This document shows, piece after piece, positions 1 through 5,132 of a stretch of DNA of 5,163 nt (position 1 is the stretch's first letter; each line of letters opens with the position of its first letter). The notes under the pieces are model-generated. The model saw nothing but the letters and a program-made list of their open reading frames with translations. It was not told the DNA's origin and did no database searches. This DNA comes from Planctomycetota bacterium (GTDB lineage: Bacteria > Planctomycetota > Planctomycetia > Pirellulales > Pirellulaceae). The DNA is taken from the NCBI GenBank assembly GCA_019347795.1, contig JAHWKS010000491.1, positions 1 to 5,163 on the forward strand. Direction: 5' to 3'. The translations under genes and the position numbers were made by a program.

Positions 1-316
1 GTACGTGCCGAACCCGCCCCACGTCCGCGCGCAGTCTCAGGGCGGCCGCGGGGCTGATTCCGCCGTCGGAAGCGCCGCGCGCGATAAGCCGGCGTTCGAC
101 TTCGTGATCCTCCGCGGGAGATTCGATGCGAAGGATGCAAGTCTCGCCCGAAAATCGAGCCAGGTACTCGGTCAAGTCGATTTGACCCTGCAGCAGATCG
201 CGGTAGGAGACGACGTCGGCGACGGGCTGGCCCAACTCGCGGAGCGCGGTTTGAAACAGTATCGTCCGCCGGTTGTTGGGATCGCCGAGCACGATCCAGC
301 GACGCCGCTCACTCAC
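1..316 (-). CDS. STM4014-family protein, N-terminal part (runs off the left edge)
   Basis: An open frame on the minus strand begins at a GTG (316-314) and stays open to base 1, giving about 105 residues. The product starts VSERRRWIVLGDPNNRR and contains VVSYRDLLQG and then LRIESPAEDHEVERRLIARGA. The LGDPNNRR opening, the YRDLL segment and the ESP...VER..L..GA segment match what I recall of the STM4014 N-terminus. That family is usually described as ATP-grasp-like, so an ATP-dependent ligase role is possible, but the catalytic domain lies outside the window. The start overlaps the end of the upstream WGR-STM4015 gene by 8 nt and has no clear Shine-Dalgarno sequence, so translation is probably coupled to it. 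A second in-frame GTG (292-290) is an alternative start. The family call rests on remembered motifs plus synteny with the other STM401x genes. The reaction is unknown. Confidence 0.78.
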   Translation of the reverse strand, partial: MSERRRWIVLGDPNNRRTILFQTALRELGQPVADVVSYRDLLQGQIDLTEYLARFSGETCILRIESPAEDHEVERRLIARGASDGGISPAAALRLRADVGRVRHV

Positions 317-1574
317 TGATCGAGATAAAGCGGCCCGAGAACTCATCACTCTCATCGACGGTCTTAGCGTCGCTCAGATCCACGGGAAACGGCAGTTGCT
401 TGAGCTTCTTCTGCACGGGCTTGCTGATGTAATGGTGGTGCAAATCGAGCCGCTTGAGGTTCGTCTTCGATTCCAGTTGGAGCAGGGCGTTGGCGCCGAC
501 GTCGCTGAGGCTCCCCAGTGAGAGGTCGAGAATCTCGAGCTGATCCACGACGGGCGCTTTGACGATGACCGCCGCGATATCATCGGCGATCTCCGAATTC
601 CGCAGGCCGAGGTATTTGAGTTTGGGGAACAATTTCCCCTTGAATAGCGGCTGCAGATCGTTCACACGGCAGTCCCCGCCGTAGTCGGGCGTGCCCAGCC
701 ACAGCTCCAGATATTCCAACTCGGGAAACTTGCCCCGGCAGATCTGCGAGACCACCTTGGCCGGCAGCCCGCCCGATTCGATCGCCAAGGCTCTCAGCCG
801 GGGATGCTGCGGTTTGCTGATCGCCAAGCCGCTGGCCCCGCGAACGCGGAGCATTTCCAACTGAGGAAACGCCTCCAGCACATCCGAGATATCGGACTGA
901 TTGATCCAGGAAATCTCGGCTTCCTCCATCACGATATCGCCGAGGAAGAGGGCCTTGAGGTTGGGCAAGCGATCCTTGCGCTTCACGATTTCCTTGTACT
1001 CTTCGCCGCCGGTGGATCCTCCTTCAAGGTCGTAAGCGCCAAGGACCAGCCCCCTCGTGGCCGGGGCGGCGTCGCTGGCCAGAAAGGCCTTCAATCGCTC
1101 GCCGAAGTCGGGCTCGCCGCCCTCGTCCTCGTCGTCGTACGACATCCGCACCCGATAGACGCGTTTGCCTTTGGTCGGCTTGCCTTCGCGAAAGTCGGTC
1201 ACCCGCTCGCCGATAAAGTTGGAGAGGTGGTCGAAGTCGCTGTCGCGCGTCGTGCTGAAGAGCATGGGGGGGAGTTCGCCGCCGGCGGCTTCCGCGGCTT
1301 TTGTCCCCTTCCCCGTCGCCGCCGCCTTCTGGGCGTCCGCTTTCGCCGGCTCCGCCGCGGCCGCCGTCTTTTCGAGGTAGCCTTTGCGAAGCTTTTCGGC
1401 CACCAGCTTGTCGTATTCCTTCTGCGCCTTCTCGAGCGAATCGAAGCTCTTCTTCGTTTTCTGCCCTTCCGAGCCGATGCGGCCGTACTGCGTCACCACA
1501 TCGTTCCCCTGCAGGTCGATCTTCCAGAACTTGAACGATTTGCCATCGGCGTATTCGAATTCTCGAAAGCTCAC
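309..1574 (-). CDS. WGR domain fused to STM4015-family leucine-rich-repeat protein
   Basis: This is a 421-residue cytoplasmic protein with no signal peptide or membrane segment. Residues 1-70 form a WGR domain, with W17 in FKFWKI, the signature variant YGRIG at 30-34, then FDSLEKAQKEYDKL and the closing KGYLEK. A low-complexity Ala/Lys linker follows (about 69-98). Residues 105-421 match the STM4015 family: HLSNFIGERVTDFREGK, an acidic YDDEDEGGE, LGDIVMEEAEISWI (211-224), LEMLRVRG, LEYLELWLG (287-294), YLGLRNS (321-327), LEILDLSLG (347-354), LKRLDLHHHYIS (373-384) and the terminal ISISE. These are irregular leucine-rich repeats, probably a binding scaffold. WGR domains occur in PARPs, where they contact DNA, and in many bacterial proteins of unclear role. 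The start is GTG, supported by AGGAGA 6 nt upstream. The gene lies 15 nt after the LRR/DUF6745 gene and overlaps the STM4014 start. The domain calls are strong; the molecular function is unknown. Confidence 0.92.
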   Translation of the reverse strand: MSFREFEYADGKSFKFWKIDLQGNDVVTQYGRIGSEGQKTKKSFDSLEKAQKEYDKLVAEKLRKGYLEKTAAAAEPAKADAQKAAATGKGTKAAEAAGGELPPMLFSTTRDSDFDHLSNFIGERVTDFREGKPTKGKRVYRVRMSYDDEDEGGEPDFGERLKAFLASDAAPATRGLVLGAYDLEGGSTGGEEYKEIVKRKDRLPNLKALFLGDIVMEEAEISWINQSDISDVLEAFPQLEMLRVRGASGLAISKPQHPRLRALAIESGGLPAKVVSQICRGKFPELEYLELWLGTPDYGGDCRVNDLQPLFKGKLFPKLKYLGLRNSEIADDIAAVIVKAPVVDQLEILDLSLGSLSDVGANALLQLESKTNLKRLDLHHHYISKPVQKKLKQLPFPVDLSDAKTVDESDEFSGRFISISE

Positions 1575-1580
1575 GGGTCG

Positions 1581-1586
1581 TCTCCT
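1581..1586 (-). promoter_or_regulatory. Shine-Dalgarno for the WGR-STM4015 gene
   Basis: AGGAGA on the minus strand sits 6 nt before the GTG at 1574-1572, inside the 15-nt gap between the two LRR genes. It supports the GTG start, which gives a protein opening directly with the WGR domain (MSFREFEYADGK). Confidence 0.75.
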
Positions 1587-1589
1587 GGG

Positions 1590-2543
1590 TCAGGTTTCCT
1601 TGACGGGTTGATACCGCTCGGCATCGTCGAACCCCGCCATCCACGCCGCGGCCTGATGGCAGGTTTTCATCGTCGGGGGAACGCGCAGCAGGTAGTGGCG
1701 GCCCGTGGATGGGCAATTCACCGAAAGGCACACGATGTCTTCGTCACTCTGCATCGGCACGCGGAGCAGCTCGCGGGGGCCGCCGGGATCGCGGTCGGCG
1801 TCGAGTTGCTTGGCGCCCGCTTTCTCGACAAAGCGGCCGAACCCCATCCGTTCGATCATCACTCGGCGCCGCTCCGCGTTGCGTTCTTTGAGAACCGTTT
1901 TGGCGCGCAGCCGCTCAGGATGAAACGCCGTGGTGTGATCGATCAGCACCCCGCGCCAGCGAATGCCGACACTCTGCAATTGCGGCGGCAAGCGCGTCAG
2001 CCCGCTCCCGGCGATTTCGATCCACGACGAGACGTTGAGCCGCGGCGGGAGCGTCGTGATTTGCGGACAATTGCCCACGTCGAGCGTCGCCAGGTCGGCC
2101 AGGTAACCGGGCAGTTCGCTGAGCGACGTGCAGCCGTTCACGTGCAAGCTGCCGCGCTCAATGCGAGCGCGGCGCGGGAAGCGAGTCAGCTTCGTGCAGC
2201 CGGAGGCATTCAGGAACCACACATCGAGCCCTTCGGGCAATTCCTCCAGGCTCGTGCAGTTGGCGACGTTGAGCGTCCCCACCTTCAAATTCGCGGGCAG
2301 CGCCTGAAGCCGGCGGCAGTCGGCCAGCTCCAGTGCGCACTCCACCGAGAGATTTTCCGGCAGAAAAACCAGCTTCGTCCGCGAGACGTCGAGTTCGTAA
2401 CAGGTCAGCCCGTCGGGCAACCGGCGCAACTCGGACCTGCCCGCGAGACTCAGTTTGCCGTCCACGTGCAAACCGGGCGGGGCTTTTTCGGCCAGAATCA
2501 GGTCCGCCGCCTCAGATGGGTCGCACAACTTGGGGGGAGCCAT
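1590..2543 (-). CDS. LPX-type leucine-rich-repeat protein with DUF6745-like C-terminal domain
   Basis: This is a 317-residue protein that looks soluble, with no signal peptide or membrane helix. Residues about 31-195 hold eight short LRR units of 19-22 residues, with the pattern LxVxxCxxLxxLPxxL (for example LNVANCTSLEELPEGL, LHVNGCTSLSELPGYL, LDVGNCPQITTLPPRL). This is the bacterial LPX class of LRR, and Cys often takes the usual Asn ladder position. Residues about 205-317 resemble DUF6745, with RRVMIERMGFGRFVEKAGAKQLD (split here as RRVMIERMG 227-234 and GAKQLDAD 243-250), LLRVP, then HYLLRVPP (283-290), a Cys-His-Gln-Ala-Ala helix, AWMAGF and YQP. The frame stays open up to 2645, but the ATG at 2543 has AGGAGA 7 nt upstream, and any longer form would run back into the neighbouring gene. 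It is a likely recognition or scaffold protein of unknown partner. The LRR call is firm; the DUF6745 call is from memory. Confidence 0.9.
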   Translation of the reverse strand: MAPPKLCDPSEAADLILAEKAPPGLHVDGKLSLAGRSELRRLPDGLTCYELDVSRTKLVFLPENLSVECALELADCRRLQALPANLKVGTLNVANCTSLEELPEGLDVWFLNASGCTKLTRFPRRARIERGSLHVNGCTSLSELPGYLADLATLDVGNCPQITTLPPRLNVSSWIEIAGSGLTRLPPQLQSVGIRWRGVLIDHTTAFHPERLRAKTVLKERNAERRRVMIERMGFGRFVEKAGAKQLDADRDPGGPRELLRVPMQSDEDIVCLSVNCPSTGRHYLLRVPPTMKTCHQAAAWMAGFDDAERYQPVKET

Positions 2544-2550
2544 GCGTCGC

Positions 2551-2556
2551 TCTCCT
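2551..2556 (-). promoter_or_regulatory. Shine-Dalgarno deciding the LRR/DUF6745 start
   Basis: AGGAGA on the minus strand lies 7 nt before the ATG at 2543-2541 and immediately after the TAA (2559-2557) of the preceding small gene. It favours the 317-residue protein over the 34-residue longer reading. Confidence 0.8.
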
Positions 2557-2856
2557 TTAGTCTCGCACCACGATGATCCGCTCGGGCGTATATTCGCGTT
2601 GACGCCAGACGCGATAGACGCCGCGCGGAATCTCAATCGGAGCATGCTCTTGATGGACCACCGTCGCGTGGGGCGCCTCGATTTCCAGAAACAGCTCGCC
2701 GGCCGATTGCCACAGCGCCACGTGCTCCTTTTCCTTGATCTGGTGGCTGTGCCCCGTGAGTTCCCCGTGAGCCAGCGTGCGATGCTTGAGGCGTTTGACC
2801 TCCTTCGGCAGCTTGGAGACTTTCTGAATCAGCACGTCGCCGTGACGGAACAACAT
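2557..2856 (-). CDS. Small histidine-rich GDVL/TGHxH protein of unknown function
   Basis: This is a 99-residue hypothetical protein and the first gene of the minus-strand operon. It opens MLFRHGDVLIQKV and has no signal peptide or membrane segment. Visible motifs are GDVLI (6-10), LAHGELTGHSHQI (28-40), VVHQEHAPIEIP (66-77) and YRVWRQREYTPE (81-92). His30, His36, His38, His68 and His71 cluster in two motifs, which would suit a metal site on a small beta-rich fold, but this is inference. I recall similar small proteins, with GDVL, GExTGHxH and HxEHxPI signatures, as conserved hypotheticals, and know no assigned function. An upstream in-frame ATG at 2871-2869 would add five residues. I prefer 2856 because GAGGGA sits 7 nt before it, whereas the upstream ATG has no ribosome binding site. 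The downstream LRR/DUF6745 gene begins 13 nt after the stop, which implies co-transcription. Confidence 0.83.
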   Translation of the reverse strand: MLFRHGDVLIQKVSKLPKEVKRLKHRTLAHGELTGHSHQIKEKEHVALWQSAGELFLEIEAPHATVVHQEHAPIEIPRGVYRVWRQREYTPERIIVVRD

Positions 2857-2863
2857 CGCAAAG

Positions 2864-2869
2864 TCCCTC
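2864..2869 (-). promoter_or_regulatory. Shine-Dalgarno favouring the internal start of the small gene
   Basis: GAGGGA on the minus strand is 7 nt upstream of the ATG at 2856-2854. The competing ATG (2871-2869) is preceded by CACCTTCCC, which has no ribosome binding site. Confidence 0.55.
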
Positions 2870-2894
2870 ATGGGAAGGTGAGAAAAGTATCGGG

Positions 2895-2923
2895 ATTATA
2901 CAGCCCCGGCAAACAAGAAGCAC
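2895..2923 (-). promoter_or_regulatory. Candidate promoter of the minus-strand operon
   Basis: A perfect TATAAT lies on the minus strand at 2900-2895, in otherwise GC-rich DNA. Transcription would start near 2888, leaving a leader of about 32 nt before the ATG at 2856. With a 17-nt spacer the -35 position (2923-2918) reads GTGCTT, a poor match to TTGACA, so the promoter may be activator-dependent or use an alternative sigma factor. The call rests on the -10 element and its position just upstream of the first gene. Confidence 0.4.
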
Positions 2924-2932
2924 GGCGCGTGC
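2920..2932. repeat. Small perfect inverted repeat in the divergent promoter region
   Basis: The sequence GCACG-GCG-CGTGC has two perfect 5-nt arms around a 3-nt centre. It overlaps the expected -35 position of the minus-strand promoter and lies between the two divergent operons, so it could be an operator half-site pair. It is short, and such palindromes arise by chance in GC-rich DNA. No T-run follows, so it is not an intrinsic terminator. Confidence 0.3.
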
Positions 2933-2940
2933 CCCTTTGC

Positions 2941-2970
2941 TTGCAGACGCCGCCTGGGTTCGGTCACAAT
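2941..2970 (+). promoter_or_regulatory. Weak candidate promoter of the plus-strand operon
   Basis: TTGCAG (2941-2946) and CACAAT (2965-2970) are separated by 18 nt, just upstream of the first plus-strand gene. They match the sigma-70 consensus at only 3 of 6 and 4 of 6 positions. The position is right, since transcription would begin near 2977 just ahead of the ribosome binding site, but the sequence support is poor. A promoter for this operon must lie in the 2872-2991 region or inside the divergent gene. Confidence 0.2.
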
Positions 2971-2991
2971 ACGAGCCGCTGAGGTTCGCCA

Positions 2992-3810
2992 ATGATCAAC
3001 GCCCGAGAATTAATTGGGTCGCACGACGTGCTGCTGGTGACGCTCGACACCTTGCGGTACGACGTGGCCCGGGACGCCCTTGCCGCTGGGCAAACGCCCA
3101 ACTTGCGGCGGGTTCTCCCCGCCGGAGCGTGGGAGCGGCGGCATTCGCCGGGGAGCTTCACGTATGCGGCCCATCAGGCTTTTTTCGCGGGATTTTTGCC
3201 GACGCCGGCGAGGCCGGGCAAGTATGTGCGGCTGTTTGCAGCGAAATTTCCCGGCAGCGAAACAACGGGGGAAGTGACGTTTGTGTTCGACGCTCCCGAC
3301 GTCGTCAGCGGACTGGCCGGTTGCGGCTACCGCACGATTTGCATCGGCGGCGTGGGGTTCTTCAACCGTCTCAGCCCGCTGGGGAGCGTGTTGCCCGACC
3401 TGTTTCAGGAAAGCTACTGGAGCGAGGAGCTGGGGGTGACCAGCGTCACTTCTACCGAGCGGCAAGTGGAGTTGGCGTGCGACCGGCTGGCGAGCCTTTC
3501 CTCGTCGCAGCGCGTGTTCCTGTTTGTGAACATCTCGGCGCTGCACCAGCCCAACTGCATCTTTGCGCCGCCCGCGACGGAGGACTCGCCGGAGATGCAG
3601 GCGGCGGCACTGGCGTATGTGGATCGCCACTTGCCGCGGATCTTCCAGGCAATGGCTCGCCGCGCTCCGACCCTGTGTATTCTTACAAGCGATCATGGCA
3701 CGGCGTACGGTGAAGACGGATACTGGGGCCATCGCTTGGCGCACGAAGTGGTGTGGACAGTCCCTTACGCCGAATTCGTGTTGCCCAAAGTCGCGCAGGA
3801 GGCGCCATGA
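2992..3810 (+). CDS. STM4013/SEN3800-family hydrolase (alkaline phosphatase superfamily)
   Basis: This 272-residue protein is predicted to be a cytoplasmic metal-dependent hydrolase, with no signal peptide. It has the alkaline phosphatase/sulfatase layout. VTLDTLRYD (16-24) supplies the first metal-ligand Asp (D19). SFTYAAHQAFFAG (55-67) supplies the likely nucleophile T57. SALHQP (182-187) follows, then TSDHGTAYGEDGYWGH (232-247), whose D234, H235 and H247 are the probable metal site, and finally HEVVWTVPYAEF (251-262). There is no CxPxR formylglycine motif, so it is not a classical sulfatase; a phosphohydrolase, phosphotransferase or related activity is more likely. The family name reflects the resemblance to Salmonella STM4013 and the adjacent STM4012 homologue. 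The ATG has GAGG 7 nt upstream (2981-2984). It is the first gene of the plus-strand operon, and its stop overlaps the next start in ATGA. The superfamily is secure; the substrate is unknown. Confidence 0.9.
   Translation: MINARELIGSHDVLLVTLDTLRYDVARDALAAGQTPNLRRVLPAGAWERRHSPGSFTYAAHQAFFAGFLPTPARPGKYVRLFAAKFPGSETTGEVTFVFDAPDVVSGLAGCGYRTICIGGVGFFNRLSPLGSVLPDLFQESYWSEELGVTSVTSTERQVELACDRLASLSSSQRVFLFVNISALHQPNCIFAPPATEDSPEMQAAALAYVDRHLPRIFQAMARRAPTLCILTSDHGTAYGEDGYWGHRLAHEVVWTVPYAEFVLPKVAQEAP
3797..3802 (+). promoter_or_regulatory. Shine-Dalgarno deciding the STM4012-family start
   Basis: AGGAGG lies 4 nt before the ATG at 3807, inside the end of the upstream hydrolase gene. It selects this ATG over an in-frame ATG at 3753 that would add 18 Arg-rich residues encoded within the hydrolase gene. 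Confidence 0.8.
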
Positions 3811-5132
3811 CCACCGCGATTGCTCACGATCTGGATCGCGTGCTGAAAGGATCGCCTTACGTGGCCTATTCGTACGCGTATCCGCATAAGACGGCGTATC
3901 GAGCACTCCCCGAGCCGCTCCCGCTGAAGGACGCCTGGCAAGAGGAGCGGCAGGATTCCTTGTTTCTCTATCTGCACGTGCCGTTCTGCGAGTACCGTTG
4001 CGGGTTTTGCAACCTGTTCACGCTTTCGCAGCCGGAAGAGTCGCTGCCCCGCCGTTACCTGGAAGCCCTTGCCCGCGAGGCGGCGGCGAATCGCGCCGCG
4101 CTGGAGCAGCCGCGATTCACTCGAATGGCGATCGGCGGCGGCACGCCCACTTTTCTCTCGATGGACGAGTTGGACGAGTTGTTTCGCCTGGCCGAAAACC
4201 TCCTCGGCGCCGCGCCGCGAGAGATTTCCGTAAGCTGTGAAGCTTCGCCCGCGACACTGACGGCAGAGAAGCTGGCCTTGCTGCGGGAGCGCGGAGTCGA
4301 TCGCTTGAGCCTGGGGATTCAGAGCTTCAATCCGCGCGACGCCCATGCCATGGGACGCCCGCAAGCTTCCCGCGACGTGCAGCGAGCGCTCACGGTGCTG
4401 CGGGACGCGGACTTTGCCACGATCAACCTCGATCTTATTTACGGCGGCAGCACGCAAACGCGCGCCTCCTGGCTGGCGACGGTGGACGAAGCGATTGCGT
4501 TCGGCCCGCAGGAGGTTTATCTCTATCCGCTCTATGTCCGACCATTGACAGGCCTGGCCAGGTTCGCCTCGTGGGACGATCAGCGACTGGCGCTTTACCG
4601 GGCCGGGCGCGACCGCCTGCTGGAAAAGGGCTATCAGCAACGCTCCATGCGAATGTTCTCGCGCGGCTCGCCCGTCGAAGGGCCCGCATACTGCTGCCAG
4701 GACGATGGCATGATCGGCCTGGGCTGCGGCGCCCGCTCGTACACGCGCTCCCTGCATTATTCCCGGGAGTACGCCGTTCGCTCGGGAAGCGTCGCCGGCA
4801 TTCTGGCAAGCTACATTGGCCGAAGCGATCGCGAGTTCGAGTACGTGGAGCACGGCTTTGAGCTGAACGCCGACGAGCGGCGCCGCCGCGTGTTGATTCT
4901 GTCGCTCCTACAGGCCAGCGGATTGGAGCGAGCCCACTACCGGCGCCGGTTTCGGCGCGATGTTTTGGACGACTTCCCCCAGCTTCTGAGACTGGCCGAG
5001 CGCGGCCTGGCGGAGATCGATTGCCGGCGGCTGCAACTGACCGCGTCGGGACTGGAGCGATCCGATGCAATCGGCCCCTGGCTCTACTCGGCCGCCGTGC
5101 GCCGGCGGACGGAGGAATTCCAGTGGCGCTGA
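3807..5132 (+). CDS. STM4012-family radical SAM protein (HemN/HemW-like)
   Basis: This is a 441-residue cytoplasmic iron-sulfur enzyme. YLHVPFCEYRCGFCNLF (55-71) carries the radical SAM CxxxCxxC motif at C61, C65 and C68, which would bind the [4Fe-4S] cluster that cleaves SAM. SAM-site motifs follow: GGGTPT (110-115), SCEASPATLT (143-152), RLSLGIQSF (166-174) and INLDLIYGG (206-214). A HemN-like C-terminal region begins near DDGMIGLGCGARSYT (299-313). HemN has a further Cys in CxxxCxxCxC; here that position is Leu70, so coproporphyrinogen III oxidation is unlikely despite the usual automatic annotation. C296, C297 and C307 are extra cysteines that might serve a second cluster or substrate binding. 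The start at 3807 overlaps the hydrolase stop (ATGA), and the end overlaps the STM4011 start by 10 nt, so the three genes are translationally coupled. Radical SAM membership is certain, the STM4012 family is very likely, and the reaction is unknown. Confidence 0.94.
   Translation: MTTAIAHDLDRVLKGSPYVAYSYAYPHKTAYRALPEPLPLKDAWQEERQDSLFLYLHVPFCEYRCGFCNLFTLSQPEESLPRRYLEALAREAAANRAALEQPRFTRMAIGGGTPTFLSMDELDELFRLAENLLGAAPREISVSCEASPATLTAEKLALLRERGVDRLSLGIQSFNPRDAHAMGRPQASRDVQRALTVLRDADFATINLDLIYGGSTQTRASWLATVDEAIAFGPQEVYLYPLYVRPLTGLARFASWDDQRLALYRAGRDRLLEKGYQQRSMRMFSRGSPVEGPAYCCQDDGMIGLGCGARSYTRSLHYSREYAVRSGSVAGILASYIGRSDREFEYVEHGFELNADERRRRVLILSLLQASGLERAHYRRRFRRDVLDDFPQLLRLAERGLAEIDCRRLQLTASGLERSDAIGPWLYSAAVRRRTEEFQWR
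5111..5115 (+). promoter_or_regulatory. Shine-Dalgarno for the STM4011-family gene
   Basis: GGAGG sits 7 nt before the GTG at 5123, inside the last codons of the STM4012-type gene. It makes GTG a credible start and implies coupled translation. Confidence 0.7.

Noticed and set aside
5..319. Plus-strand open frame of 104 codons at the left edge
   Set aside because: The minus-strand frame over the same bases gives the STM4014-like N-terminus and fits the operon; the plus-strand product has no recognisable feature.
804..2576. Long plus-strand open frame (590 codons) across both LRR genes
   Set aside because: It runs antisense to two genes with recognisable domains. Its product is an Arg/Ala/Gly-rich sequence without domains, as expected for an opposite-strand shadow in GC-rich DNA.
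2544..2645. 34-residue N-terminal extension of the LRR/DUF6745 gene
   Set aside because: It would run back into the 3' end of the small gene and ignore the AGGAGA placed 7 nt before the ATG at 2543.
2920..2932. The palindrome as an intrinsic terminator
   Set aside because: No T-run follows on either strand, and no gene ends nearby; both adjacent genes start here.
2937..3713. Overlapping plus-strand frame of 258 codons in a different frame from the hydrolase
   Set aside because: It is a frame shadow of the hydrolase with Arg/Ala/Gly-rich composition and no motif.
3753..3806. 18-residue N-terminal extension of the STM4012-type protein
   Set aside because: It lies inside the hydrolase gene, is Arg-rich and unlike the family, and AGGAGG precedes the ATG at 3807.
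3010..3906. Minus-strand open frame (298 codons) opposite the STM4013-type gene
   Set aside because: It is a low-complexity Arg-rich shadow of the hydrolase gene, whose metal-site motifs are clear on the plus strand.
3765..4853. Long minus-strand open frame (362 codons) opposite the STM4012-type gene
   Set aside because: It lies antisense to a clear radical SAM gene, has no recognisable motif and no ribosome binding site that I could see.
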